Positions 26,588 through 41,787 of a stretch of 64,000 nucleotides of DNA are shown piece by piece (positions within the stretch are counted from its first letter, which is position 1; each line of letters begins with the position of its first letter). The notes under the pieces are model-generated. The model made no database searches. It was not told the origin of the DNA and saw only the letters and a list, made by a program, of their open reading frames with translations. The position numbers and the translations under genes are program-made. The stretch spans positions 9,529,501 through 9,593,500 of the forward strand of contig JABWDB010000009.1 in the NCBI GenBank assembly GCA_019614645.1, read 5' to 3'. This stretch comes from Stratiolaelaps scimitus. Lineage: Eukaryota > Arthropoda > Arachnida > Mesostigmata > Laelapidae.

Positions 26588-28152
26588 GCAGCAGTGGCGA
26601 CAGCAGTCACAGCGAGAACGAAATGCTTGTAGACGAATGCTGGCCGGCCCGCGGAAGCAGTACGGCTTTCGCAATCGGGAGCAACCGAGTTGGACGACGC
26701 TGGGGGAACGCTTAAAGATAAGAAGCGGTGCTCTTCCGGTGGTGCTGCCGGCTGCGGGCGCCGACGACGATGTTCAGAGTCAGAGGGACATCCTGTGAAA
26801 CTTCCGGGTGCGCAAGAAATCGGGGCGGACGGTTCGTCGCTCCTTGTAGTTGAAACGAGACCAGAGAAAGGGGCGCCACGCGGGAAGAGAGAGAGAGGAC
26901 CGAAATGAGCAAAGATAAAGGTTCGACTGTCCTGCTGCCATCCAGATGGCTACAGACGTCGGGGGGGCGGGGGGGCGACTTGCAACCGGTAGAGTGGTCT
27001 GGTTATGATTGTTGTTGGTGACCACTGCAAAGGGCGCGGCAACCTGGTAGATAGACCTGTACAGGTAGACCCGGTGCCGATCGTGGCATCATTCTGATGA
27101 TGTTCTAAGTGAGCGACTTTGTTGATTTTGATTTTAAATTATTTTTCTGACTTTAGGCTGCACGAGTGAATGTCCCTTGGTATTTGTCAAGCTCTTTTCT
27201 ATTTATAGTAAAAATTAATGAGATGAATATTAGCAAACTAGTCTTAAAGATTTTCGTTTTTAGTTTTATAATACGCTCCATAGAAATCAGTATGATAAGC
27301 GAAGAGGTTCCCGCTGCGCCACCTTCAAGGGGCGCATCTCTCTCTCTGGATTCTTGTATTGATTTGTTCGGAGCGATACAACATTGATAGATAACAGCCT
27401 GACTGATAGTGGATTGGCATTCATTGTTTTTGTTTTGAAATATTGAATTGTTGCTTCTTCCGAATCCGTGTGTGCCACAGGACTGTGGCACAATCATCAT
27501 CCATAGCAACAGCAGCAGCAGCAGGCAGTCATCGCCTCAAGCCACCCGCGATATGTCAGACCTTTGACTATGTTTCAAGATGGCGAAGATCGAAGTCAGC
27601 TCTGAGATATATATGTATATATGCTTTTTCTGAGTTTTGAAGGTTTGTCTCGCAGCATCGTTGTCTCTGGCCAGAGCTGAATCAATAAATAAAAATGACC
27701 GTTACAGGTATCTCCGTCAAGGAGACCCCGGCAAATTGTACACTACACTGGTAGACGGTAGACCAGATAGCGTCGAGGTAGAGCTAAGCTTCTGTAATGA
27801 TTGTCTACTGTCTATCGGATTCGCCCAAGGCGAGGTCTTGAACAACGACGACTCAGAAACAGACAGTGGCAAAGGTGGTCGTCGGCGATAGCAACAGTAG
27901 CATTGATTGGGCAGGCACAGGTCGGGCTCTGCTCGCCTCACTGGGCATCATCCATGTAAACTTCTCCAAACGTAGGGGAACAGGTGCGGCAGGTCCGACT
28001 CAGCAATTATACTCGAACTCCTCTATAGGGCAAGCTCGAATAGAATAGCTATCGTTAGCTTTCAATAGCTACGATTGTATGGTATATTGCAAAATATGCA
28101 ACTTACATTGAAGTGGGTATGATACGCCGATGAGAGAAAGAATTCTTAGATA

Positions 28153-28190
28153 GTTTTTTCTTACCCATATCTGCAGTGGTAAGAAAAAAA
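28153..28190. repeat. Inverted repeat with 12-base loop
   Basis: Left arm GTTTTTTCTTACC (28153-28165) and right arm GGTAAGAAAAAAA (28178-28190) are complementary for 12 or 13 bases around a 12-base spacer. It could fold as a short A/T-rich hairpin. It lies in the LMO-A intron; no function is evident. Confidence 0.85.
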
Positions 28191-31100
28191 ACAGCTAATA
28201 TGTATCTAATCGGGTACGCGCTTTTCAAGACACCTGTGGAAAATTATATTGTAGTTGGCAGATGCGTCGCCCTTATGGCTTTCTGACAAATAAGCGATTG
28301 GTTCTCGTCATTGCGAATATCCAGCATAAATAGAGTGGTTTCCACAATCGTTGTCAGGTGCCGTGAGGACAGGACACCCGCATGCCTAATCTACAGGTAC
28401 TATATCTATTGCGTTTCATAATCGTTATCGATTCCGGCGATTCGGTGTGCGTTGTCACCGAATGCCATATCGCGTCAAGCAGCATAAACAAGGAGCATGC
28501 CTCCGGGTTGACATGGCCGCGAACGCTTGTCATGGCATTTGTGGTACTCGAAAGTAGCTTGTGCTCTCGTTTTGTATAATGTCGCCCACCTCAATAATAG
28601 GCCCCAATAGTCTGTTTCTAACGAGAGGCCCATCCGCAGAACGCTCTACTCGTTAGGGTCGTCCACATCCCAGGGACCTGTGTATTAGATATGGACGGGA
28701 GGAAACGCATATATGATATTGTCGAATTACGCCACGGCATGCCGGTGGCCTCGTAGAGTACTTGCCATGCCAGCCGACGCTCGACCATGCTCCGATTGTG
28801 AATCCCAGCCCCACCCCCCGAGTGGTGCCTATTTCGAATGCTGTGTAGGTGATTGAGGCTAATTACAGCCTTTGACGTGTTGCAGATACGTATGCGCAAC
28901 ACGAGCGAATGCTTTGGCCAGGACGCCGACGAGCTGGGCCATGGCGACGGGATGGCGGGGGTAGTTCCATCCGAAGTCTGACCGCACAATCGCTACAGCG
29001 TTATGTGCATATAGCACATACATATCGATCGTAATGAGCTCTCGTTGTTGCATTGTTCAGGTTCGCGTTGGCGGGCCAGTGACGTAGTCATTTACAGGGG
29101 TGCCGTGGGAAACCTAAGTCAGTCGCTTAACTTACACGCAACCTATTTAGTGCGTTATTGGTTCCTGATAATGCAAATTGCTAGGGAGTGGGCGAATCTC
29201 ATTTTCAATACGGTATGTAGTAACAATACAACAGAGGAGAGTGGATCTTATGCGTTTTACTACAGTAAAAGACGTTTGTCTAGCCATTTTTCGCCTGGAA
29301 CCTTTGTCGTACAAGAAACCCTTGTGCTCTTTTTTTGCATTTTAGATACTGCCTATGATAATATAAACACATATATTTGTATTCGCATAGGCAGACGTTT
29401 TGTATTTATCCCGTGATTCCGACTTACTTAAAAATTAGAATATGTTTAAAGATTAAGAATCCCGACCAATTTCGTTTCGGATACGCTAGCGTCCCAGTTC
29501 AAAGGGTTAAGCAGGGGGGTCTAAGTGCAACGTCTGTTGAGCAGAGAAGGGTCGGAACGAGCTAGTTTTAACGGCAAGCAGAAGGACAGATACTCCATAC
29601 ATAGGCGCACACTTGTGAACCCAAGCGCACGCGCTACCTCCGAGCACTGCTCGCGCCCGATGATCGTCGTCTCGAAGTAGGAGAAAAAGCAAAAGAAGTG
29701 GCCCTAAGAAACCGAGGACGAAGTGGGTCCGGCGCGTGCCCGCTCATACCAAGTGGATAAAGAGGGCAACGGCTTGAGTCGTTCGGCTGTTCGCCGGTAG
29801 CAGCGGCGGCGCCTACCGCAAGGGCTCTCGCAAGAAGGGCGTCGACGCAGACTCAACTGCCTAACGGGCAGGGAGATACTTCGCGACACTCCGCGACACT
29901 GCTGCCACCGTTGGAGAACCGGCCCTGATCTTCCCGCCTATTTGGGTGGTGACCCCTTTCCCGGGGTCGTATGTAGGGGGGGCGCAAAGCCTCGTTGGTC
30001 CTCTGTGGAACTCGTTCAAGTTCGAGTTCACTCTTGACGAGTGGAAGTAGTAGCTGCTGACCGGTCGACCTGCTTCGTTCCAACCGTTCTAGAGTCGTGC
30101 CGATTTAGAAGTCAGGTCAGGAGGTTGAGGCTGAGTAGAGTCGACGAGACGTTGCTTGCTTGAATTAGCGGACACACAAGCAAGTCGACGATCTGTGATT
30201 AGCAGTGTGAAATTGTTATTTTTATTGCTTACCCCTCCTCTGCCGCTGTATAACTTCGTAATTGATTGTCATCGCATTACGTAGCTAATGATGTTCAACA
30301 TAGGTTGATCTATCTAAGCCTTCATAAAAGTGCAACGCATACGAGATCACGATAACTCGTAGGAATTTGATGCACTTCCACCTGATCGGATCTCAGTTGC
30401 TGTGTCGACTGCTGTGTTTCTGATCAACGGTGATCTTCATCTCCTAAGAAGATCAAACAATTGTCGTCAGGCAGGGTTAGACACTGTCGAGGAATCTCTC
30501 TATCGACAGTTAACATCGCCGCCGGAGCTCACCGAGTTGCTTGCACCACATGACGATCCTCAGACCTTCTTCATTCTTCCTCTCTCCCACCTCTCTTCAG
30601 ATAGCTCGATAGGCGATAACGAATGCTGTGGATGAACAACGATAGCACTCCCTGGGCGGGGCCAACTGCTGGTCGCACTGCCGGTCGTAGAAGTAATCGT
30701 AGTTGTAGCAGTAGGTGTCGTTGTCGTAGGCGCTGGTGGCAGCGTCGTGATGACGGTAGAGAGGCAGATATCTTGGTGACCGTCTTACCAAGCGACAACG
30801 CCCACCCAGCATCAGCGGCGACAAGCAACGATGACGGCGGCCGCGACGACTGATAACGAGCGGTGTGTCTGTAACGGCGGAGCGTGTAAAGCCCACGGCG
30901 AAGGGCAAAGCTAGGAATTCCTTTGTCGTACAATGCCCTTGCGAACAACAGGGCACATCGCCGTGCGGGATCGACCGACCATACGGACGGATCCTGATAT
31001 GGATGGCGCCCTCCGCGTTTCGTTGGGGATAAAGTTGCTGGGAGAGTGAAAGTGGCACGAGGGTGCCCTATGGCGGGGCAGCAGGCCCCACTGCCTCAGC

Positions 31101-33690
31101 ATAGGGTTAACGATCTGTAGGGGTTACGTAGGGAGCGATGGGTAGAGAATAAAGCCAAATCGGCCATTTAGACTTATATACACGACGACACACTCAGAAA
31201 GAAGGTAATGTGAGATAGGGAGAGAACCCAAAAGTATAGAGGCATGAGGATGGCTGTGTTTGCGAGAGAGAGAGAGAGAGAAGTCCATAGCCGGTGTGAA
31301 GGCTATGCCCACATATATTCGGTGTTGATTGGGGGCTGCTCAGGAAGAAGGCGTTATCTGAAAGATCCGGGGACCAGCAACGTGGCAAGCGGGGCTGGAG
31401 ACGAAACCTTATTGACTGTCATTTACGTTCGTGGTTCAGCACAAACGGGCAAATAGCTGGAAACGATGCTGGTATAGAAAGACGTACAGACGAACTCGAC
31501 AAAGAAACAGGATCGATGTCGGGACACCTAAGATAACATCAATATGTGGGCACAGAAGGTGGTAAACAGTGGTGGAAATATGGCCACTTATGGTGAGCGG
31601 GTGTGTACGTGCATTTCAACTTCTCTCGACGCTCAAGTCCTGTCAACTTGTTGATCCCCGGGCCAACGCTTGTTCGACGAGTGACTATCAAATCTAATAT
31701 AGCTGTGAACAGCTCGTTGCTCGTTCAACAGCGGGCATATTTCAGTGACTAGGATACTCACCATTAAACGCTGTCGAATCCATTGCACAGTTTGACTTAA
31801 GGCGCACAGAATGCCATCGATTATCATTTCAGTATTCGGGTATGGGCTCACAAAATAGCTCGACTCCATCACTGCGAATGCAGCCATTAATCGACAACGA
31901 TTCATCGATAGGAGATGATGCAGGATATTGTCTAGTCTCTTCGTTATATTCTCTGATTCATCGCTGTGTTTACCGCCGCTCACAACGCGTTTCGAGAATG
32001 TCACTAACGACAATGAATCAGACCTCCTAAATTTGTCCTCCAGTACACCTGACTTGACCGAATTAACCGGGCTGAAGCGCATATTTAGACAGGGCTTTAT
32101 CGGCGAAGCTGCCCGTTCAAGGGTTCATAGCGTTTGTATGCTTAAGATAGACACAGCGCAGATGCCAGCAATCGAATGAAGGGTATGAAGTTTCAAGGGA
32201 CGGGAGTTTCTTATCAACAGCCCACGATTCTCTTGTTAGAATAGTTTTGCTCTAGTCTACTACAACTACTACTGCTGACTCGGTTCGAGAATTCGTACGC
32301 TCCGATGCGTAGCGAATCACCACGCAGGAAAATAACCTATTGTCGTTATGCGGGTTGCATCGCCTCGTGGGTGAAAACGCTCAGCAGACCGAGCTCGAAG
32401 TCGGTGAACCACTGAGCTAGTTTCGTTCGTAAGCCCACCAGCTATCTAGAGTCAACCGTTTGAGGACTTTTGAGAGACCTTCACGAGCGCAGTGGAGTTG
32501 AAGTTAAGATGCAAAATTGAGCTGACCAAAAAATGTCACCGGCTTCCCCCGTGGCCCACACCGCGTTGCCGGTCATAGCTGCGCTATTTGGCCGGATGCA
32601 CTTGTCCACGCCCTAATATACACTGTTCAGTAGTAGCAATCAGTCAGGCAGAACGAAGAGATATACATCACCGAAGGGCAGCGGCGGCCAGACAGCGGGA
32701 GAAGGTGGGTTAAACGAATCCAGCGCCATCCTGACACGACTCAACAGAGAGACGAACTTTGTCCGAGACGAAATATGCGAACGTCTCCGAGAGTTTAAAT
32801 CGTCGTAAACGGGGGCCGCGTTTCTTATTTTGACAACAGTATTGGGTACAGGTTGTCTGCAAATCGCCGTGGTTCGCCGCCACTGAACCGCCCTTACTAT
32901 CGCATCAAGACGCATACTTACGTAAGCCTGTCAGTTACGCTAGCCTCAAGATTTGTCCTAGTGACTGTCGGTCTCGATCGTGCACCTCTCTGTCTCTCTC
33001 GCGCGTTTTGCCTCTGACTGCAAAAGTCTTCAGTGGACCCCGCCGCGTCACGCATCTCTGAATCTGAGACATTCGTAGACATTCTGCCCCCGCATGGACT
33101 GGGGGGCGTGGTTCGATGCAGTTAGATAGGCCTCCTCTAGCGTTGGCGGAATGCTGTTGTCTTCGAATATCAGCCAGCCGCTGTTATTATGCTGACCAAC
33201 GCCGATGCGAGCCACTCGATTCGAATTTCAAATCAAATTTAAACGCCCGCGCTTTCTTCCCACAAAACAAGTCACTGGGCCAGTGCTGCTCGAGATAGTG
33301 GCCCTCCGGTCCACTTTTGTGGAGTGCATGTCGAATCAGTTCGAGGTAAATACATTGATGCGCCCCAATTCGTTGCGGTCACCGAATAGAATTGAGACAA
33401 TCGGGTGAACGCCCACGGCGCTTTTACACAAACCTCCCACACATACGTTCCGTATCGGTAACATCATTCGAATGAAAATTACATAGCGACATCGTGTACG
33501 TGATCACGCCTTCGGCCACTGCAAGCTAAGCCAAGTAAGGCAAAATACTAAGTGATGATTTTTTGGGGTCGTAATCACTCAACTCGTTGGTGTCTGCATA
33601 AATAATAACTATCAGAGGGAATTATATCATCTAGCAGATGTCTCGTGCACCATGCACCTCCCCCCTCGGGAAGAAAACGCAATTTTGAGC

Positions 33691-33721
33691 ATGTATGTAT
33701 ATATATATATATATATATATA
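33691..33721. repeat. (TA)n microsatellite
   Basis: TA tract preceded by a short ATGTATGTAT stretch. Confidence 0.95.
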
Positions 33722-34593
33722 AGTGAACATTTGATTGTGCCTCGCTGAACATCTCGTAGATGTTCCTACCGAATGATTTTGAGTTTTGTTAGCTCATCGT
33801 ATAGATAGAAAACTTCCTCTAGGGAAACTTCCTCCGAGGTAGCTTTCTCGAAAGCGACAATTTATGGCGATTGATACACGCTTTCTCTTAGCGCGCTATT
33901 GACGAAGCAACGGGGTCCATTTGTTAATACTGCGCGTATGCAAAGGTGTAGAAATCCACAGGAGTATACGGTAGAGGATAGAAACTCCTTCGACGTTTTG
34001 CTCGCATTCGCTATCTGCAGGAAACCCGTGCACTCGCCTCATACCCCAATGTCAATCTCTCCATCCGATATCGGCGAATCCGCTCTAGGGCAGTGAGCAG
34101 ATCTCGTTCGTCGGTGGACTTGCGATTCGGATCATTTCATAAAAAGTAAAATGCGTAACTCGAGTAGCTGGCAATACAAAACAGGTGGTAGAATAAAACT
34201 ACGATCCGATTTTAGGAGATATATTCTCGGATGAACTTCGTAACAGTTGACTCGAAGTTTACCGAGGCGCACATCAAAAGTTTGACATCGACGATTTGCA
34301 ACTTGTTTCCGATGAGGTTTACCGACGACGAATCGCGGCGAACACGGACCGAATTGCATTTGTGCAGCGGTGGTGTCATTTTCAATTTCGGCTGAGACCG
34401 CTCATTTCCGAAAACTGAGACAAACAATAGGTTTACTAACGGTCTTTACAGCAAATGGCGTCTAGTCACTCCCGACCAACTGTCCGATCAGGCATAACTC
34501 CGACGAGCAGAGGCGAGCTTCGTTCTCAAGCGAAAATCCCCACGGCCGCTCGACTCGACATCGTTGCGAACATATATGTGAATGCATTAGCTT

Positions 34594-34599
<6 letters not shown>

Positions 34600-34646
<47 letters not shown>
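34600..34646. repeat. (TA)n microsatellite, longest uninterrupted one in the window
   Basis: About 47 bases of pure alternating TA. Confidence 0.97.
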
Positions 34647-34650
<4 letters not shown>

Positions 34651-37600
34651 CACAATCACCCCGAAGAAAGGTTCTCTGAAAATACGAGACGAAATCAATT
34701 TCACCGGTTTCGTCTCATCTGGTCTCACTGAATTGACGACGATGATGCCGATCACCTCGAACGTCACTGCTCACTCACTGCTTTGAAACATTTAACGGGG
34801 AGAAAAATGCTGAAAGGGAAACGAAATTTCGTTTGCTGTCTGTGTACGCAAGCTCAGAGAGTTGGGGCAGAGCGCACCTTTCTCGGCAGGGAGTGCTCAG
34901 TCCCGGAGATGGCGGACGGAGAAAGCGGAGCGCTAATTGAATATTTGAACGGAGCGATCAAAGCGCGTTATCCAACGTGTTCCCTTTGTGACGACAGATG
35001 GACGCGGACCCGTCGCGCTTATTCCACGTCGGGTTCATTTTTGGTGATGGTGGCGGCGGCGGCGACGGCGGAGTTCCGTTGATTCGAATCGGACGAGGAA
35101 CCTTTCCCCGTCCCGCGAAACTGAGGTGAACGTCCACCAACTTCGTTTGATCTTTGCGCCGTCACGCTCCAGGGCCGTGACGTCGAAGGCGAACTTGAGA
35201 AAAGTTAAGGGGGTGAGGAAACGAGGAGCGTGAAGTCGTTCAGTAAAATGGCAAAAAAAAAAGAATTGACCATAAATAGCTTTGCTTTCGATCGTCCTTC
35301 GTCGAGTTGAAGATACGCCTCCTCGTAGCCGTTCTGTTTACGGCGAACTCGGAATAAAATCAGAAAAGAAAACCTTACATGGCTGTAAACGTTACACTTC
35401 TATCCGTTAATTCGCTAATAGCCAGTTCAATGTGGAAGAACAAGACATGCATATTTTGCTATCTCGTAATAAATTGTTACCCTGTTTGGCCGGACAGTTG
35501 AAATCCCTGATGACAAAGAGCGAGAAGCAGGTGCAGGGGTGTTTACACTTCGTTGTTCTATCCATTTGTTCGTTTTCGAGACAACAGACTGCCCCACCCA
35601 GGAATAGCTGCATTCGCTCTCTTCTACCTAAAACAGCCCCACTTGGTGACCCCTAACCCTACGGACTCGCCCTCATAAAATGTTGACACGCAAAAGCCAT
35701 GCTACTGGTCCCGCATAACGCTGTCGGACGTAGAGACCTGACATTGTTTGTGTAAATCCAACTCTTCGAAAGAGAACCACTTTAATGGTTTTCACCACGA
35801 CAAACGCTCTTGTGTCGCAGGCTTTCGCATCATCGAATGTAAGACCAAGATTCAAATGGTTGATATCTCTTGTACCAACTCAAAAACAACTGCATTTTGT
35901 CAATGACAAAACAAGTCAGCTGTTCTTAGTTACAATATTACGTTTACACAATGTAATCCTGCCGCGTCTGTCTTCCGTCGGCAAGGGACAGCCATCGCCC
36001 GTCAGTCACCAAGTGCCCGCAAATTGTCTGGGCCTCAGCTAAAGAATTATTGCGCTGTTGCTCAATATTCGTCCACAGGTCGAGCCTGCCACCTTTCTCA
36101 TTATTTGCTCTTGCCTCTCTTGCCGAACCTCCCGAAGCATCAATATGACGCTCATTAGATTCTTCTCGTCTCCCTGCCTCTGTCAGTCCGTCATACGGGT
36201 CTAGTCCACTGCCCCCTCGATTCTACATGTATGCTTATTGTTACAAGCGACACTCCGTTCATTGCATCGCTCTGCTCCGCCGTTGCCGCCGCAGCCGTCT
36301 CCGTTACCGTTGACGTGTCTACTTGTTGTGTATACTGATGTGGGGAAACTGATGTCTGTGGAAGAAAACAAAGTGAGAGGAGGCGTGATTTTCTCACCCT
36401 GTCTCTTTCTCTCTCGAAGAACGGAGGTGGTCAACAGCTGTTGCCCCGAGCTGAGCAAGCGTCGGAACACGGGAGAACGGTGGAGGGGGTCTTGAGGGGG
36501 CGTACTGCGACTTGCGTTGTACACGGAACCGTATGGGAGGACAAGGTAGACGGGCAAGCCGGTGAGTCGGAGGCTCCACTAATACTCGTTGAACTAGAGG
36601 GATTCGTTGCGTTGTTCGCCAAGGAGGCCGTTGGAAGAGGCGAGAGGGAATGGCCACGAGAGAAGCTAAGCACCCGGGGGGTGGGGGCGCAGTGGGGTTA
36701 AAAATGGGGTAGACGACCCTGGCGGGATATCCCGGTGCCAGCGAGGGCGTGCCCACGTCCAGTAAAACTGTTGGAGCGGCGGGTAAGCTCTGCTACCTAG
36801 AGAGACCAGCGATAGAGAAAGAGAGAGTGAGAGAGAGAGAATTTCCCGCCCAGCGCCCTCTGCTCGGTCGGGAGGGCAGTTGCTGGCCGGCAGCAGTTGA
36901 TTTAAGCCGGTCATCCATTTGCACATGATAAGGGGAGTGGGAGGGGAGAGAGAGAGTGATAGAGTAGGTTAAAGTACTCGTCTCGTCTGTGCTGACGACG
37001 ATGAGAAGTCCGGCAGCTATGCGGCTGCGCCACTAGCAAGCTCCCTTGTGCGTTTCTGCCTAGCCTTCATCACCCCATCAACATCATCATTTGCCAGCTA
37101 AGGGTGTGTTGTATGAGAAACGAAGGTGGCACCGGCTGCCTGAGCGTCTAAGCGATGACAGAGTCGTTCGTTTCTCCTGTGAGGAGAGCCGGTGGAGTCA
37201 GGTGGCAACTCCATTAAGTTGCGCGGAGCTCGCTCGCTCGCTCGCCCGCTGCTTGTCTCGTCACTGGCGGCGTTAGCGACGACGTTGCCGTCTTCAGCAA
37301 GAGGCGCAGAGCAGCAGCAGCGGCGGCGGCGGCTGCGGCCACTTGGCCAGCAACAGGCCATCTAGTTTGTCCGTAGTTGCAGTTGTGAAACAAACACGAT
37401 GGGTGAACACAGAGGAAGAGTGAATGTTTCTGTTCTGCGACAAGCTTTCACACAAGGGCAAACAAGGACTGTGGCCTGAAGAGATTTTGTCGAAAATGAT
37501 GAACGAATACCACCAGCACATCGGGTAATTTTGTGTTTCTTAGACGTGGTAGTCAATCTGATTCGTGCGGCGTCTTTGCGCTTTGCGTGTTTTCTGTCGG

Positions 37601-40279
37601 TTAGATCCTGCGGCGGATAGGCCACTGTCGCGTACCCGTAATTGTGGATGAGGTTACGTCGCAGGATCTGCGGACACAGCTCGCATGATTAGGCCGGTAA
37701 TGGGATCTGTCCCATTGTCGAGGACTCATATCCTGTCGCGGTCTCAAGGGGGTGTGGATTTTCCTCCTTACAGTTCTCGTGGTAATGCCATAAGGATAAA
37801 TATGGAGCTATATCTAATGGGGGCAGGGCTAGGCAGGCCCTCCTCCGCAAACGAGAGTCCCAGGAGAAGTGTCGCGTGCTCTACTGCACAAAAATGTATT
37901 CGATTCCACCACCTTTAAATAGTGGATTAAATAAGGAAAGATAAATATTATATTGAGGTAGAATCAAAGTTGAAATAACGACATTTGCTCAAATGCGAAT
38001 ACGCCCGTTAGGAAAGCTCCAATTAGCACCCACATCCAAAGTGCTACGTGGCAACATGATTCCCAACGTAGAAAAATGTATGTTCATTTGTATGTACATT
38101 GCTGCATTTAGAAACTCATCATATAATTTTTGTGAAAGCAACTGAGGCTCCCCGAAGTCCACTAGGGCGGTAATCTTTCACAGTATATGAGTAGATCGAT
38201 TTCTACAAGTGGCCATTCCGCAACAATTACAAGAGAGCCGCAACAGAATAAATAATGAATAGCAGTATAATTGAACGGTATAACCCGCGTCGTTAAAACG
38301 TGAGTGACTATCTCGCGTGCTCCGAGAATATAATTAGCTTTAATAATAGTGATAAAAACAGTACCAGTGGTCGAGTTCATTCTGATATTAGCTGAGTAGT
38401 GGCAGTAGTAGATACAATAATAACAGTTCTGTGCACGTTGGTATCCCAGTTGTAGATACATAGTGCACTATCGGCACATCCAATTGATATTCATCGGCAC
38501 GTCTCTTCCTCGCCGGTCATTGCTGCCATTGAATAGGGCATCGTCGCTCAGTTTCTCCGTTGAGCTCTGGCCGCCGGCCCCTTCTCCTTATGGGGCTGTG
38601 GCGGAAGCTGCTCAACGCAGCGCCATACGTCGTTACAATCACCAACTTGTTTTATGACCCCCGCTATAACTTCCCATTAGACAGCACATTGGCTGTTGTA
38701 GCTTCCCCGAGCTGTAGCTTCAGCTGATTGACTATACGAAGTGGCTACGGGTGTAGATGTCAATGCCTGTAATACCCGCCTTCGAAGAGCGCCGTCATCG
38801 CCGAACCGCCCTGTTGGATAAACAAGGCACACCCAACTGGGCTGGCCTGCTCGGTGAGCTCACGGAGTCAGTCACACAGCATCATTGATTGTGTGACGGC
38901 TGAGGGCGATAAAGGTGATGAGAGTAGAATCTATCACAATGTGACTATGTTACATTGATTACAATTACATATTTTGGTATTGGACAATTCGTTCTCTGGA
39001 TAAACATAATTATGTTACGTAACTCTAAGTATTTTACATAGATCTTGCTTGAAGCCCCTTAGCCTCACCCTTAGGCGATGAACCTTCCCTTAATATTATT
39101 TCTTACAAACTCAATATTTCTTTATCTGAGAAATTAAGCAGTGTAAAAACCGCAGTTCCATGAATAAACCTCAATATGAATGAATGAAGCCTTGCCCGCA
39201 TTAAATATGCTTAAAATTCAATTAATACTCAAAGTGAAAGTCAACATTAGGATATCATTAATAGACACCACTGAAATCGTGCTTACGATTATGTCTTTCT
39301 TCTAGGATTTTTTCTTCCTGAGTGCTGCGTTTGCAGCCTTATATATATTCCATAGCTGTCCAGGTACAGTTAAATCGTTTTGTGATCATAATTCAAGAGT
39401 TTTGTTGTTTCCTACACACGTGTAATCACTCACGGTTCAACCAGCGCTTATGCTACAATGACGTTTTGGAAGCGACTCTCCCTTGGCTCTCTCTTTTACC
39501 GTATCATCTAATAATCATAGTACTGTTCTGTCCTTCTTGCATATGAGTGGTTCGGGCTGCTTCGTACACGCGTCGGCCAGGCCATCAGAGCAGCTCCATA
39601 CCGCCGTCCTCACTAATTGCCCGAGGTTTAACTATGGTGTCGTTTGTTTTAATTCATCTCCCTCTCAGCTGTCCTCTACCGCGTTTCGGCTGACTTGACC
39701 TGGGACGTGAGGAACACTTTTGCAACTTTTTTCCTTTAGCCAAGCATATCGAGGGTCTTAATGCAATGTTTTCATTAAATGGAATATGGCCCCCTGTCCT
39801 CTGCTCGGGTACCCCTCGCCCTGCAAGCCGCAGGCCATCGAGTGTCCCTTCATGGCTTTTCGGTAGCGAGCCATGCCTCTGTATCAGCTGGTGGCTCGAG
39901 AAGCTCTAAGTGGACCGGCCACTCATGTCTTGTCTGTGTATATATGACCAGTATGGTGGATACGCAGCCCATCGACAAAGGCTACCTGTACAGTGCTACT
40001 TGCTACGAAGACATTGCACAATCCACAGTCGAACAGGCAACGAGACCAGGATAGAGAGAGAAAGTGAGACACGTATGTCCTCAAAGACATACCCTTCAAA
40101 ACATAGAGTATGTAGCATGCGTGTATTTTTCTCCAAACGCCCATATGTTCTGTGGCATTAAAATACGGATTATTCTCACTAGCGAGCCTAGAAACATGGG
40201 TCCTCACTAACAAGACACTCCTGGTGAGCAATTATCCCACAGTGGGTGGCGTACGCCTTGCGTCGAAGGTTACAGTGGA

Positions 40280-40312
<33 letters not shown>

Positions 40313-40319
40313 TATATAC
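40280..40319. repeat. (TA)n microsatellite
   Basis: About 40 bases of alternating TA with one interrupting C. Confidence 0.96.
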
Positions 40320-41741
40320 ACACATGTATTCATTTATGCATGAACCACGAACACCTGTAATGAATAAACTCGGCGAGTTCGTTCATTACTAGTGTTCTTG
40401 CCCTCAAAACAGTGGCAAGCTTGTTGCTTGTCCGGATGCATGAGCTGATACAAATCTAGAAAGTCTACGCTCTCGAGAACGTACCGACCGCTTGTTTTCT
40501 CAATCTGGCCGATATCGTGGGTGTTTTTTTTTTTGTAAATCAAACACAGCCGCCCAGCATTGCCCAGATCTGGCATGCCCTTCTATCAGAAGGCCATTCC
40601 TCGTTCGCTGGCATCGCCAGCGTGGCCAATGTGGCCGGGAACATCTCCTCGCCGACTCCAAGCAGAACTGTTCGCTCCGCTTGTTATCATTGGTCGGTTC
40701 GTCGTCTCAGTCCGTTACCGGTCGCACGTTCAACTAACCGGCGGCTGCCGTTCGAGAGCGTACCAAGGTCCCCGTTGGCGTTCAAGCGATTCCCCGGGGA
40801 GCCTTGATTGCATGTTTACTTTTTTGACAACATTTTTAAGATCTCCCGTTCCGCCCCCACCGCGAACCATCACGAAGCGGCCGGTGACTGTCCCCCTTGT
40901 TGTTCCGACTCGCCGCTTGATTTCCGGCAGCGGGCGACAGCCACAGCAGCAGCCGACGCAGCCGCTCAACGACAACAGCCGCTGCTACTCAGAGCTCCGT
41001 GCGTTCTCGTTGGCGGGGGAGTCCTGTCCCTCCGTGGAGCTCGCCAACGAGCTGCGCGGGGGCCAGATCGGGAGGCAGAAGGAGAGACATTGACGAGGCA
41101 AGGAGAACCGCGGGACGCGCCGCGAGTGGTTTGAAACGACGGCTTGTGTGGGGCCCCTTCGAGGGGGAGCATTTCGTCCAGCTAGTTTCAACGGGACTGA
41201 CCCCAGAGGGAGGCTGATTGGCCCCCGAAGCCACCAACAGCCAAAGGGCCGAAATAATGCTGAGCTCGTTGACAGAGCTTTGGCCACTATGGCCACGGCG
41301 GAGTGAAATCAAAAGGAGATGAACAACGATACGAAGAGAAAACGACGTCCGTGCAAAAGGGAGAAGGTACATCATCATGAACACGGAGCAACAAATGCGT
41401 AAGTAGTTAGTTTGCCTCCCGGTAGCGCGAACATGTGATGGTCGTTTGAAAGTGACCAATGTTCGAGAAGAGGGGTGACGCCGCTATATGACATTGGAAG
41501 GTTTCTATTATACGATAGAGACGCTACCGTAGAAAATTGGCTAGGTGTGGAATATATACGTTCTTCGAGAAGGGCTTGTTGAGCGTTCTAATTGCGAATG
41601 CATTAATTACGGCATTGCCTAAAGCCAATCCAACAATTCCAAGTAACTGAACGCTACCTATACTCTGTGCTATTGTATAGCATGGTATCACAACATGACT
41701 CGGGCAGGTAAGCATTACCTATTCAGTCTGAAATGTGTTCC

Positions 41742-41787
41742 CAAATATATTATATATACATTATATATATATATATATATATTATAT
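41742..41787. repeat. (TA)n-rich tract
   Basis: Interrupted TA tract with several TTA/ATTA units. Confidence 0.92.

Noticed and set aside
26107..26715. 202-codon plus-strand open frame
   Set aside because: It runs through a (TA)n microsatellite giving an Ile-Tyr repeat, is Arg/Ser/Pro-rich from GC-rich DNA, and shows no domain.
40560..41459. Overlapping 177-codon plus and 156-codon minus frames
   Set aside because: Several frames are open in the same CpG-rich block on both strands, as expected from low stop-codon density; no domain seen in any of them.
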